In this document: positions 1-44,545 of the stretch, piece by piece
Layout: every line of letters starts with the position of its first letter
Numbering within the stretch: position 1 is the first letter of the stretch
Source of the DNA: Mycteria americana
Lineage: Eukaryota; Chordata; Aves; Ciconiiformes; Ciconiidae
Direction of reading: 5' to 3'
DNA: 64,000 nucleotides
Assembly: GCF_035582795.1 (NCBI RefSeq)
Contig: NC_134369.1
Location: forward strand, 54,870,001-54,934,000
Translations under genes and position numbers: made by a program
Notes under the pieces: generated by a model
What the model saw: the letters and a program-made list of their open reading frames with translations, nothing else
Told to the model about the DNA's origin: nothing
The model's database searches: none

Positions 1-740
1 GCAGACTGCACAATGACTCCTTACTGTCATTTCTTTCATATTGTGAAATAAATTGGTGAATTACATAACTCTGTGCAAATGAACAGTTCCGTGGACCCCT
101 GCAGTTAGTGCATCCCTGAGAGTAGTAAAGCTTTTGTAACAGGTCCTTATGGTGTCTTCTAGGACAGGTTGAACGCAGTAGGTTTTGCATCATGTTTTTA
201 ATACACAACACTAATATAACTCAGTATGCCATGGCTGATTCTTCTTTAAATTCATTTCAAGAAATCACAACATGCATTAGCCAAAGACCAAATCAATACA
301 AATACAGTTTCATCAGAGACATTCTTGCTCTGTGAAATAATGTTGTTTGGTGGATTGTGGGGGTTTTTGCTGAAAGCTGCTTGTTTTATTCCCTCTGGCT
401 TGTATGGGTAATGATTCTAATCTGTTGATATCAAGTGGTTTCATAATAAAAAATTACCCATACACATCTATCTTCTAAGAGGACTTAATTCTATAGCCTG
501 TATACTGTTTCTCTTTTTCCTGGTGTAAATCTGCTACATAGTGTTAGTGTTCAGGAACTTGCTAAATTATAAGAACGAGAAAAAACTAAATCTATGTACC
601 ATTTTGTAGTACTGGAGCGTTTAACCATTTTCTGAAAATAGGTAATGAGGATGGTACAGATAACTTATTCTCCAAGCGGCTTGCTGCTTTTAGAATGTCT
701 TTCAAAAAACAAACGTACATGTTCTATTTTTTTCCTTAAG
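1..740 (+). other. TDP1 intron (3' portion)
   Basis: This is AT-rich intron sequence ending in the acceptor tttccttaag. No exon, RNA gene or recognisable repeat was seen. Confidence 0.8.
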
Positions 741-33465
<32,725 letters not shown>

Positions 33466-33885
33466 ATGTTTCCGGTATTCTGTGACGTTTCACTTACTGA
33501 CACTGAGCCTACCACGCTACTTGCAAGACTGCTTATTTCTGGTTTTTAAGCTATAATGTCTGTTATAATGGCTAATTTGTAGTTGAAATAAACATTAAAA
33601 TGTTGATAATGGGGAGATTCGTGGAGAATCTGTAACCATATTACTATAAATGAACCTGAATTTTTAAATACCTTTTTATATGCTTTTTCCTTACTGTGGT
33701 TCCTAATATGCTTTTCAAGATTAAAACAAGTGTAGACTGTTCTGAGAGATTCTCTCTGCATTTGTAGCTGTAATGAATTTAAAATTACTGTTCTGCAAGA
33801 CTGTCAGTTGGCCTTAGTAGCTGGAATAAAAGTTATTGTATGTAAAATTTAAATAAAAATAAAGTCAATCTTGTTTATATATCCT
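33466..33885 (+). other. TDP1: TDP1 3' UTR (minimal) with poly(A) signals
   Basis: AATAAA hexamers occur at 33587-33592, 33825-33830, 33852-33857 and 33858-33863. The last cluster of three, followed by a T/GT-rich stretch (ttgtttatat...ctttgtt), is the best candidate for the main cleavage site near 33880. The end is inferred, not observed. Further AATAAA motifs near 35570, 35882 and 35996 leave room for longer isoforms. Confidence 0.6.
33852..33863 (+). terminator. Tandem AATAAA polyadenylation signals of TDP1
   Basis: Two abutting AATAAA hexamers lie about 390 bases after the TDP1 stop codon. Another lies 22 bases upstream, and a U/GU-rich stretch follows. They are in the position expected of the main poly(A) site. 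Confidence 0.55.
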
Positions 33886-36800
33886 TTGTTCCATCTTCTT
33901 CTAAGTCTGTACATTGCACATTGGATTGAAACTTTGCTTTGCAATTATCACTTCTAATGCAAGCTCTAATATTTGCTGGTTGGGCTTTGCAGTATTTGGC
34001 TTCTTGTCAGTGATTTCCTAATCCTCTTTTCTTTCCCCCCTTGCAGACACCCAAGTACTGTCCAGAACACTAAATTGAAGTGGATGGGTTTGGGAGTAGT
34101 CTTAAATAGTGCTGTGGGATGTATGAACAACTGGCCCTGCAGCCTGGAAATCTTGCAGTATGTGGTACTTCATTCAGAATTCCCTCTGGATCCCAAATAA
34201 TCTGACTGGGTAGCTGTTCCAGTGCCACCTCATTCATTTTGCAGTGTCATTCCCCAGGATGGTTTGGAGTACACTGGGAGTGCACTACTTCCTGATGTTC
34301 ATCTAATGTCTATCCCAGTTTCATTCAAAAATTACCATAAAAAATGTGTGTGTTTAGGAAATCCTCATGGCATCTGGCTAGCAAGGAGAAGTTTTCTTTC
34401 ACTTTCCTACACCGCCACAGACCAATCCATAAAGAAACTCCATGAAGAACTGCTTCTTTTCCATCTTTCATATCCTTTCCCTGTTGTTCTACCCTCTCAA
34501 GTTACATTCAAATTCTCTGGTGCAGTTACCAGACGGTCTTTCAAATCAAAAGGGTTATGGCTTTGAGTTATCATTGGGGAAATTATAGTACAGCCTCTTA
34601 TTCAAAGGGTAAATGGAGCTAGATAGTGGAATAGCCTTGCCTATAACACAGAGGAATTTTACACTCACTCTTCACAGCAAATACCAGGGACTTACGTATT
34701 TAGGTTTCTCATTTCTTAGTCATGTTGGCAATTTAGAGGCCCAGTAATCATTATTATTGCTTTATCTGGTTTGAGAACTTTGCAAATAACGTGAGCTGAG
34801 TACAGGTCAGAGTGCTGCTGGGATGTCCACAGAACGGATAGGAAGATTGCGTTCTGATTTCACCTTCCCTCGATTCTGTGGGCAGAATCTTTACTGTTTA
34901 TGCTACATGCAGAAACTGTTTGATTCTGTCGCTGATAAGCCTGAAAAGACAGGGGTCAGCAAAGGTAACATGAAAATGGAGCGGTGTGCTCTAAAAACTG
35001 AGATAACAACTTCATAGCCATTGTTATACTTTCTTTTTAACAGAGTATTATCATTTTAATTATTTTCATTCTGTGAGAATTAGAGAAGTTCTAAGTAGGA
35101 AGATGTCTTCATATGAGGAAAGCTTTAAGAGTTCTAGAAGGTCAGCTAACATGGACATTTATCCCTAATTTGTGAAGAATGTGATTTATTAATGTTACAT
35201 ATATGAGTATTTCTATTTTTGTCATAGAGTGGTTTGGCCAGCTCTGAGGCATTCCTGGTTAAATTCCAGCTAGAATTTTTCGGTTTCCAGGAACTTGGCA
35301 TGATTTAACTGCAGCTCTCCAGGGCTCAGATTAATGCAGTGTCAGAAGATCCTTCGAAAGTCCGTCGGTGGGAACAAATAAACCAAGTGATCAGTTCTGC
35401 TAGGAAAACTCAGGAAATCTTTCCAACGCAGAGCTGTGACCCAAAACAACTTGGACTGTGGTGTAAGCATGGACGTGAGGCACTGCTGGGTGGCAGAGGT
35501 GGAGGAAAGAGTGAAGGCTGGGGATTTGGTTTGCTGGACAGTGTGTGGTGTGAGGCGAACTAATGGTTCAAATAAAGGTTGAGTTTGGTTGAAACAGACA
35601 TACATGCAGTTTTGTTTTAACTGTTTAAACAATGCTCTTCCAGAACAGCAAGGAAAACTTGTTTTGAAGAAACTGTCCAAAGTCAACTAAAGATCCAGGG
35701 TGGCAAGAGTCTTTTGCAGTCAGTCCTATGCAACCCAAACACAGCTGGGCTTTGTGACATACTGGAGCTGGGCAGAAGGCTCTTGACAAAACCTTTGGCC
35801 AGAAAATGCTGTCTAGTAAGGTTCTAGATGTGCAGCCTCTCAGGTGCCAGGACAGACTTAGGAACACTTCTTAACTGTCTGAATAAAATTTTAATGCTTT
35901 GCTTGTACAGAATATTTTGAAATTCCATTTTTCATACCACCCTAATCATTTTTTGTTTCATGTCAGGGCCCTAACTTTTGCAAAGTGGAACTATGAATAA
36001 AGAGAAGGAGAAAACAGGCAAATTAGTCCAACCCACAGCAGAATGTCTGCCATATGTAACTGGGTTTGACTCTGGGTTCTTTGGTTAGTGATATTTAGGT
36101 CTGAGACCCATGTGCTTCTCCTTTATTTTTAAAATGCAGTTCGAATTAAAAAAAAAAAAAAGGCAATACCATCTGTAGAAGTAATTGTTATTCAGCACGA
36201 CATCTTTTTAACTCAATAAATTGCTGATTAATTTCTCTTGCTACTGCTGAGAATGAATCTCTTCTGGTGCCCCTTCAAAATTAAGTACTTTTCATTACAA
36301 CAACAGTGTGAGAATTTATTGTTAATGCATTTCAATATGTGCTGGTGCAAACAATGTGCATACATTTCTGCAGTGCTGCTAATTAGGTTGTAAAGAAGGA
36401 TGTAGTGCATTTTTCTGTGCCCTAACAGCTAAAAGAATTTGATCAAACCCTAGCCAATTTTAATGGCTAATGCAATTGGTTATGTTTTTTGTAAAAGCTC
36501 AGCTGACTCCTAACCCCCAGCTGTACAAGGTCCCATACTGGTGTTATAAACCATCCATCAGAGAGGTCACAGCATGGAAGAGAAGCAAACTCTGCAGAGC
36601 TGCCATACACCCTGCAGAAGGAGAGATCAAGGTTGACGACTGGAAATTTGGTTTCACAATGGCACTTCAATGTTGGACTGCATCGCTGTAGCCGTTAACA
36701 TAATGGGATAATAGCAGTTTACTCCCTCCTGGGACAAGGAAGGAAACTTAGTTGTTCCTTGTGATTCTGAAAAGGTTAAATCTTCTGTCAAGGGCAGCAC

Positions 36801-37820
36801 AACATTGTGCAGTTTCTTATTGGAGTCACATAGTAAAGCAATGATCTAATTTTGGTTTGTTCAAGACAGTGATACAGTGATCTATCTGGAGTCTTTTCAC
36901 TGCACTTGAGATTAAATCCAGCATCACAGAAGGTAAAAAGCCGTAAAAGGTGCCATGCGTTCGGTTCCATGCTAGGTGTGCAAACATGCAACAATATGAC
37001 AGCTGTCTCGTTTGGCGACTTTCCTAAATGCCTCAGTGTGCTTTTTTCAGCAATTAGTGATAAGTTAATTCCTTGTGCTTTCTTCTGCTAAGGCTTTCTA
37101 TGGTTTTGATATTCCAGCCTGTCTTCCAGCAAACAAATATGAACACAGTAACAGAAATAACTGCACAAAAAATTCTAGGCAAATGAAAATTAATAAAGAG
37201 AGATGTGATACCAATAACTGAATATTGAAATCAGTAAATTAATGTAATATATAGATAGTGACTGTGACATGCTCTGGCTACCCAATGTGCGTATTTGAAA
37301 AAATAGAATGGAGATGTAATGTTCTTCATAATGCCACATGCTACCTAATCCTACAGATCTTTCTACTGACATCACTAAAGTTGCTGACATTTTACAGCTG
37401 TGGAATTAATCACAGTGACCCAGGATGTCAGAATTTTAGCTGAACGCTGACAGTAATCACACCATTCCCTCTCTCTTACCTGAGTTTCTTTTAATCTGAG
37501 CAACTGTAACTTGCATCCTGAAGGGCAAAAGAAAGAAACATAGCAAAAAGTACTGGAGGCTGAAAGGAGCTGTGTAAGTTCAGAGAAATAAGTTCCTAGG
37601 TTAATCTACAGTCTTTATATCCTTGGCTTTTTTTCTTTTTGTAATATACTAGCTTTTCTGCTTCTCCATTTATCAAAATTTTATCTCTACTCAAACTAAT
37701 TCCCAGTTACTCATTTCTAAATGTTGCCACAGTGCTTTCAAGGTATTGTGACCCCATTGTATTAATCAGAGTAAAAAGTTCATCCTTTAGCTGAAAGTAT
37801 TTTCCATTGCTTAGAATGGA

Positions 37821-37935
37821 GGAATGCCAGGGGCTCCTGGATTCTTTTACTAACTCTTTTTCTGAGTCTGTTCCGAGTTCACACAAGTTGATTCGTGTGT
37901 CTCAGTTTCTCCCTTAACATGCGAAACACTACCGT
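37821..37935 (+). repeat. MIR-like / tRNA-derived SINE relic
   Basis: The stretch reads like the middle of an ancient SINE: gggctcctggattctttt, then a decayed 'tctgccac' region, then tgtgtctcagtttctcccttaac. The 'ctcagtttctcc' core is the diagnostic part. Recognised by eye, low certainty. Confidence 0.4.
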
Positions 37936-38164
37936 ACACAGTCCTAGTACCAATAAGCATGAACAAACAAAAAACTTTGCTCTGAACTGTGGTTGTTTGT
38001 TATGCAGTTTGGAAAACTGCGCTATCAGCCTGACGGTGTTTTTTGTACCTGTTGAAATGCTGGAACATAAGCAGCATGCAAGTGCAAAGTGGCTTCTAAA
38101 AGTGGAAGTTGTTCTTGAGGACAGCTCTTGAGGAGTCCCTTGTAAGGACTTTTAAGCCCTGTCT

Positions 38165-38200
38165 ATCTCTGCCTCACTTTCCCAATTGTAAAATTTAATT
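38165..38200 (+). repeat. Short MIR-like core fragment
   Basis: tctctgcctcactttcccaattgtaaaat resembles the MIR motif 'tctgtgcctcagtttcc..atctgtaaaat'. It is only about 35 bases. Confidence 0.35.
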
Positions 38201-38458
38201 TGCAAATATCTTCAAATAAAAATACCCCGATAGGTTATTCTCTAAGTATAAATGAAATATTGTCTTCCCCAAGAAGACTGGAATATTATTATCTTTATCA
38301 GCCACACTTCAGAAACTGATGTGAAGGACATGGAAAAAGTTTTCACATTTCTCATTCCTGAAAATCTCTTTCATACAGCCAGGTTCAGTCGTCTTTACTG
38401 CTAAGCGTCTTCCGCTTTGTGAGGGATAAGTACACTACATAAAGGCAAGAAGCAACAT

Positions 38459-39114
38459 TCCAGCTGAATATGAGCCAGCAGTGTGCCCAGGTGGCCAAGA
38501 AGGCCAATGGCATCCTGGCTTGTATCGGGAATAGTGTGGCCAGCAGGACTAGGGAAGTGATCGTGCCCCTGTACTCAGCACTGGTGAGGCTGCACCTCAA
38601 ATACTGTATTCAGTTTTGGGCCCTGCACTACAAGAGAGACATTGAGGTGCTGGAGCGTGTCCAGAGAAGGGCAATGAAGCTGGTGAAGGGTCTGGAGCAG
38701 AAGTCTTCTGAGGAGCGGCTGAGGGAGCTGGGGTTGTTTAGCCTGGAGAAAAGGAGGCTGAGGGGAGACCTTATCGCTCTCTTCAACTACCTGAAAGGAG
38801 GTTGTAGAGAGGTGGGGGTTGGTCTCTTCTCCCAGGTAACAAGTGCTAGGACAAGAGGAAATGGCCTCAAGTTGCACCAGGGGAGGTTTAGATTGGGTAT
38901 CAGGAAAAATTTCTTCACTGGGAAAGAGTTGTGAAGCATTGGACCAGGCTGCCCAGGGAAGTGGTTGAGTCACCATCCCTGGAGGTATTTAAAAGAGGTG
39001 CAGATGTGGTGCTTAGGGACACGGTTTAGTGGTGGACTTGGCAGTGCTGGGTTAACGGCTGGGCTTGATGATCTTAAGGGTCTTTTCCAACCTGCACGGT
39101 TCTATGATTCTATG
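38459..39114 (+). mobile_element. 5'-truncated CR1 LINE, fairly young
   Basis: One long frame (38470-38934) encodes the ORF2 C-terminus: [101 protein letters not shown] and NFFT. A small indel near 38925 then breaks the frame before HW. The tail has GGGCTTGATGATCTTAAGGG and ends TTCTATGATTCTATG. It is very similar to the copy ending at 50505 and belongs to the same subfamily. It lacks the endonuclease and reverse transcriptase core, so it is immobile. Confidence 0.93.
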
Positions 39115-42100
39115 ACTCATTCAATAGCACTCCCTCAGAAATGCAATCTCTTTGAAAGTCTTAGCAAAGCAACAGGGATGTTGAAAAGTTTAGCCTACTC
39201 TAGATGTCCCAAGTGTCACATGTTCATGAAGTTTTGGGATTTTTTTTTCAAATTAGTTTGTTAACATCAAGGTTATTAAGTTCCAGAAGAAGTTTTGTTC
39301 CACGTCAAAGGTAATAGAAGGCTGGTTTCCTTGCCCCTCTAGCAAGATGTTTCATTATGTATAAATTTGCTCAGGAGTAAATTGCAGCTCTCCCACAGCT
39401 TCTCCAAAGATAAGCAGTGCATTTTAGTTAAGTGTACCAGCTTATCACTTCCAAAGATATGTTTAATTAAAAAGTACTGACACTGTCAATGAGAGAGAGT
39501 AACTAAATCTCTGCATGAGTCTTCCAAGTAATTTGCTGATGCATTAATAATAGCTCTGTTCTGACCGGGCATTTGTTGGTAATCGTTACTAGGGTACTCA
39601 GTGACTGTAGCTTTCTTAATTACAGGGTTATCATTTAACATTATCAACAGAACTAGTAAATACATTGGGTTTTTTTCTATTATTTACAATTGTGCTAAGC
39701 CTCACCACCACCAATCTTTTTTGTCAGTAAATACCTGCACACATAGACACTAGGGAGCTGTGTGCTTGTGGTGCTGAGGGGGAGGGCAAACGTAGCAGGT
39801 TTCCTGATAATGATGCCACAGATGACTGTACTGAGGTTAATGGCAATGCATTCAGTGTTTGGGCTCACAAGATGTTAACTTCGATTTGGGGTTAATTTAA
39901 ATGTCAGCAACATGTTTAACCTTTTTTTTTTCACCTGAAACTAAGATAACTTTTTTTTCCCTTATGCCAGTGAACACACTGCATTTCTTTATTCAACCTT
40001 GCTTAAATGATCTGAGTGGGTGACTGCATCATTACACTGTTCGTGCTTTCCACACACGCAAGTTTTTCCAGCTATCTGCCAAGAGCAATGGGAATAGTGA
40101 CCTTTTTTACAAGAAAGTATTCTTTAGAACAAGTACCTTAATTAAAACAGGGGAGGTAAAGGAAGAAAAGGAGCTTAAAACAATAAAAGGTGCCACACCT
40201 GTGATATTTGTCAGACATCTTCTCATTTTCTACTTCAGGATTCCCGTCGATATCAACTCACACTTCCTGCATTCCTTAATAGGGAGCATGTCCTTAAAAA
40301 GCCACTTTCTCAAGAGATTAAATCACTGCATGTCCTTTATAGTGTTTTAGTTTGGTGAAGATCACATTTGACAAATTAAGGGAACTTGCAATTTTTGATA
40401 GCCAGTGACAATAGTATACTTCATTGTCTTTCAAAACCGTGCCAGATGTTCTTACCTGCATTGATGTAATGCTCCCTCTATGCCCACAACCAACACAAAA
40501 ATAACTGTTTCTCACTAACAAAATAATAGGTAAATAATAGGAGGAACAATATCTTTGAATAATTTTCCTTGGATCATTCTTTGGATGATGTGATTGTTCT
40601 TCACGTTCTTTTGGGCAATCACATTGATGTCATGGTTGCAAGCAGTTAAAGGCTCCTCTTCCCACTGTGCTAATCCAAGCCACCCAAGAGCAACTCCGAT
40701 GGATGGAGACTGCAGTGCGGACTAAGGGTGCTCAGTCAGTTCTGCTGCCTCTGCTGGCTGGGAGAGTGTGGATTTAGATCCATCTTCTTTCTGGCTGGCA
40801 AGGACTGGCAAAGCAGGGAAATACAGGTTTCTTTTTTCCTCTAATAGGAACTACCAATAATTTTAAAGATACACCAGCATTTTTTATGGAAGCATGTGGT
40901 TACCTTTAGCACTTGGCACAGAGTCTGGTTAGTTTGACTGGCATCTCGCCTTCCTCTTTTTTTGGCTGTTTTAACGTCTTCCAGCGTTGCTGCTAATTTT
41001 AATTGCCATATGTCAGTCTATGCTGAAGACTAATGAAGAGGGAATAAAATCCTGCAACATGATGCATTATGTATCACCTATGAATAACAACAAATAGGAA
41101 AAAACAAAGAGGAAGCATGAGTCCCATTCATCCTCGGCTGTTGGTTTACTGTGCAATGTGGGAAAAGGACTTGGCTTCTCCCTGTGCCGTGCAGATTCGT
41201 TGCCATGCAGTTGGTGATCCTCTCTCGAACACCAGCACAGAATTGCCCACAGTCCACCCCCAGCAGTCAGACCAATAGCCAAGATGCAAACACACCTCAG
41301 GCTGTGGACCATCGATGGCTCTCACACTAAGAATACGGTTATCTACCGGTAAGGGAGGTTTGTCATTACTAAGATCTTACTGTCAGTTCCCATTGGATTT
41401 TAATTGCAACATAATTAGTAGAAAATTGGGGAGGGGGGAAGTAAATGTTATAGTAATACCTCGTTAACCTGTTTTCTATAATAAAACATATGTGGGTTGT
41501 CTTTCACTGGAAGGAAAGAGTGTTTATATACTAATATGTTTTACAGACCTGAATTCTGAATCATTTTAAAGTAGAATTAGCACTGTAGTAATTGCCAGAT
41601 ATTGCTGAGTTTAGCTTTTGCTTTTTATAGTAACAATGATTTTTCCAGAAGGTTTGGATCGAGAGCTCTTTGACCCTGAAAATAACACATTTTTCAGCCA
41701 CATTACAGTTGGAGAGCTGCCCCTGTCTTCCACACACAATTTCGCTTCGACCGCCCAGCGTTGGAGGATGGAGAGGTAGCAACTTGTCGAGAAGGCAATC
41801 AGTACCCAGACCTGTAGAGAAAGAGGTGCCCTCTTTTGGCAAAAGGGAGTAATTTTTCTTGCTTCGATAGTAGGGGCACATCATCAACTGTGGATTTTTG
41901 CTCCTGGTCTCTGTCAGAGGCCCCGTTACCCGGGCGGCACACCGCTCCTCAGCCCCACGGCCCCGGGCCTGGGCCGGGGACGGGGCGCCCCGGACGGCAG
42001 CCCCCAGCGGGCGGGAAGGCCTCTGAGGGGTGGAGGCTGCGGGCAGCCGCCCTCCGGCGGCCCGCCCTGCCAGGTGCCGGCCCGCCCCGCCCTGCCCTGC

Positions 42101-42343
42101 CCGGAGCACCGGCGAGACCCTCGGGGGCGGCGGCCGCGCCTCGGCTGAGGGGAGCTTCCCTCAGGGGCGCGGCGGCTCCCCCGTGGCCATGGCGCGGGCG
42201 GCCGGGGGCCGGGGGCAGCCGCCCCCCGCGGACCGGGGCGGAGGTGCCCCGCGGCGGCGGGGCGAGCTGCCGCCGGTCCCGCCTCGCCCCCAGGCAGGAG
42301 GCGCCTGGCGGTGCCTGTCCCTGCGCCCCGCTCCGACATGCTC

Positions 42344-42353
42344 GGGGCGGGGG
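42344..42353 (+). promoter_or_regulatory. GC box (Sp1-type)
   Basis: GGGGCGGGGG lies within the CpG island, about 400 bases before the KCNK13 start codon. It is one of several GC-rich candidates; its position relative to the start site is unknown. Confidence 0.4.
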
Positions 42354-42655
42354 AAGGAAGAGGATATGAAACCGGCGGAGACGGGAGCCCGGCGCGGTGC
42401 GCGGCGGGGCTGAGGGGCTCTGCGCGACGGGACGGGACGGACCGGGCCGGGCCGGGCGGTTCCCTCGCCCGCAGGATACGCCGCAGCCCGAAGCCCGTCC
42501 GCCGCGGGGCCGTGCCGGGCGCGGCGGGGCAGCGCCCTGCCCCCGGGGCGGAGGTGCCGGCCGGCTCCCGGGAGCGCCGCTCGCCGCCGCCGGGCTCCGC
42601 GGCACCCCGAGCTCTGCGGCCGCGGCCCGGCGCACGCCTGGCGGGCGGCGCCGTG

Positions 42656-42709
42656 ATGCCCGGCGGCGGCGGCGGCGGCAGCAGCGGCGGCGGGAGGGCC
42701 CCGACGTAG
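42656..42709 (+). CDS. Upstream ORF (17 codons, polyglycine) in KCNK13 leader
   Basis: ATG at 42656 opens MPGGGGGGSSGGGRAPT and stops at TAG 42707-42709, 37 bases before the KCNK13 ATG. The same frame is open further upstream from an ATG at 42338, which gives a 123-codon overlapping alternative if the leader is that long. The glycines are encoded by a GGC/CGG tract. Such uORFs often lower translation of the main frame. No conservation evidence is available, so this is an inference. Confidence 0.35.
   Translation: MPGGGGGGSSGGGRAPT
42660..42694 (+). repeat. CGG/GGC triplet tract in KCNK13 leader
   Basis: About six CGG units, a CAGCAG interruption, then CGGCGGCGG lie about 55 bases before the start codon. 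Short CGG runs in leaders are prone to length variation and G-rich folding. Confidence 0.8.
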
Positions 42710-42746
42710 CGTGGCGGCGCGGCAGCCCGGTCCCGCGGGGCGGAGG

Positions 42747-43083
42747 ATGGCGTGTCGCGGCGGCTGCTGCTCCAGCGCGGGTCGCCTGAACGCGGACAAC
42801 GCGCGGTTCCTCCTGCTGGCGGTGCTGATCGTGCTGTACATGCTGTGCGGCGCCGCCGTCTTCTCGGCCATCGAGCTGCCCACGGAGCGGGAGGCCAAGG
42901 AGCGCTGGGAGGAGCGGCTGGAGAACTTCACCCGGCGCCACAACCTCAGTCGCGCCGACCTCCGGCGCTTCCTCCGGGAGTACGAGGAGGCCAGCGTGGC
43001 CGGCATCCGCGTCGATGACATCCGGCCCCGATGGGATTTCACCGGTGCTTTCTACTTCGTGGGCACCGTCGTTTCCACTATCG
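42747..43083 (+). CDS. KCNK13: KCNK13 coding exon 1: two-pore-domain K+ channel THIK-1
   Basis: The exon encodes 112 residues plus one base of Gly113. THIK-1 is a plasma-membrane background K+ channel. It is halothane-inhibited and in mammals prominent in microglia. Each subunit has four membrane helices and two pore loops, and two subunits make a channel. Visible parts are a short cytosolic N-terminus with LNADNARF (residues 14-21) and M1 (about 20-42, FLLLAVLIVLYML then GAAVFSAIE). The extracellular cap helices (about 44-90) carry N-glycosylation sequons N60-FT and N66-LS. The start of pore loop 1 is RPRWDFTGAFYFVGTVVSTI. The donor gtgagc at 43084 splits the first filter Gly codon. ATG is in strong Kozak context (A at -3, G at +4). 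The protein is very close to human THIK-1 over this stretch. The remaining coding exon lies beyond the window. THIK-2 (KCNK12) is the nearest alternative; TDP1 linkage favours KCNK13. Confidence 0.95.
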
Positions 43084-43564
43084 GTGAGCGGCGGGACCCG
43101 CCGGCGGCCGCGGAGGGACGGGCGGGGACCGGGGCGGCGGGGCGAGGGCGAGGGCGGCCGGGGCTGCGCAGCCCCCTTTCTCCTCGCCAGCTCCCCGGCG
43201 TACAGCGGGCTTCGTGCCGGTGCCGGGCATGGTCCTGTCTCCTCGCTGCTCCTTTTTTTCCCTCCTCCGGTCGCAGCGGCGCTGCCGCGGGAAGCGCTTC
43301 TCCCGTTAAGCGCCGCGGGTGCGTTCGGCGGGCCGGCTGGCCGCTCGCTCTCCGGGCGCTGCGCTCGGGGCGGGAGGGCAGCGGCTGCCGGACTTTTCCC
43401 CGGGAGTTTCGCTTGCCTGCGCGGAGGAACCTGGCCTCGGCATGCGGTGGCAGACTTCGTGAGCGACCGGTCGCACCCAAAGCCGAAAGCTTGAAACAAA
43501 GGCGGTATGTCTTGAAATTCTGGGAAACCTTACTATAGCAAATGTTAGCTCTGGAGGTAGGTGG

Positions 43565-43640
43565 CTTCATAGGCTGTAAGCTCAGAAGGGACCTTTCCGA
43601 AGATCTAGGCTGGTCTTAACAAGAACCATAAAACAGATTT
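43565..43640 (-). repeat. Possible tiny CR1 3'-end relic
   Basis: The stretch ttcataggctgtaagctcag and agggaccttt...agatctagg resembles the reverse complement of a CR1 terminus. It is only about 70 bases and decayed. Confidence 0.35.
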
Positions 43641-44545
43641 TGTAGTGTCCAGCTGCGAAGTGTACAGCTTGGAAAGGTTGGGTTTCAAACTATTCGGCTT
43701 TTTGCTCTTCTGAGGCAGAACCAACAAGTCGGTGGGCACTGCTTATTTCGTTTGTGAATAAACCCAAGTTTATTCAGGTTGGAGGAGCCCGCGGGGGAAG
43801 GTGATATTGAACAGAAATTCCGAGGGGGCTGGCGAGAGTACATTAAGGTGAAAAAGGACAGCACTAGGAACGGACATAAGCACCCTGCGAGCCCATGGGT
43901 GTCAACAGAAAGGCTTCGTTCAGGCGGCTGCGGACAGCTAAAAGCCTTGGAGAAACGGAGCTTGCTTTAGTTAAAGACAGGCAATCTTGTGTGCATTTAC
44001 CACCTTGACAAATGGGGTCACTAAATCTTAGTTATGGTATCTCCAATTCGCATCAGTCTCCCTCCACGTGTGAAACGTGCATTGAGGAATGACTGTTTAA
44101 TTAGCAACAGCAATTCTTCAGGAAATCTCCATTAACACTTGTTCCTGAAGAGGACTTTTGAGATGCCTCGCTTTATGTGGGACGTGTGAGAGTTTGTGCT
44201 GTCCTGCAGTTTGTAGAATACCTGATGCTTCCCAGTGGTTCTGCTCAACTTCTCCCTAATACTGATGTTCTAGGTCTGGAGTTAATTTTGTTTTGAAAGA
44301 TGTCATCAGGCTGGTTTTATATGGCTGGCATCAACATTTGGGTGTTTTGTGTCCTTAGACCTTAAGTCTGTAAGACCCACGAACTATGCTTAAATGTTCT
44401 GCTGAACTGGCAATTTAATGTAACTTATAACATTGCCAAGCCCATTTTTGCGAACTGCTGTAGTTTGTTTGCCATTGTAGCATCTCCCTTAAGGCGTGCT
44501 TCTTCTAAGATCAAAATACAGTGTTGATGCTAACCTTTGCTACAG

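Larger units (their letters stand above)
33886..41924. other. Intergenic region TDP1-KCNK13
   Basis: This is about 8 kb of AT-rich sequence with no recognisable gene. It holds MIR-like relics near 37.8 and 38.2 kb and a CR1 copy at 38459-39114. The rest is unassigned, with several AATAAA motifs (near 35570, 35882 and 35996) that could serve longer TDP1 transcripts. KCNK13 distal regulatory elements could lie here, but the sequence alone does not mark any. Confidence 0.75.
41925..43500. promoter_or_regulatory. CpG island, KCNK13 promoter and leader
   Basis: An abrupt shift from AT-rich DNA to very GC- and CpG-rich sequence begins near 41925 and fades near 43500. It covers the KCNK13 leader, coding exon 1 and the start of intron 1. 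Sp1-type GC boxes are visible (for example GGGGCGGGGG at 42344-42353), as is a GGGAC/GGGCC array at 42428-42458. No TATA box is seen. The transcription start cannot be placed from sequence alone. Confidence 0.88.

Noticed and set aside
35339..35867. Small frames after the TDP1 end as a possible extra gene
   Set aside because: No recognisable domain and no splice-consistent extension. They more likely lie in intergenic DNA or a longer TDP1 3' UTR.
41836..42789. Several + strand open frames in the KCNK13 leader
   Set aside because: They are low-complexity Pro/Gly/Ala/Arg frames caused by GC richness. Only the short uORF next to the start codon was kept, at low confidence.
41949..43499. 516-codon minus-strand open frame across the CpG island
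   Set aside because: It is rich in Ala, Arg, Gly and Pro with no recognisable domain, and lies antisense to KCNK13 exon 1. Long stop-free frames are expected in very GC-rich DNA.
43084..43538. Continuation of the KCNK13 frame past 43083
   Set aside because: The frame stays open by GC richness, but the sequence after STIG is not channel-like and a consensus donor lies exactly at the filter codon.
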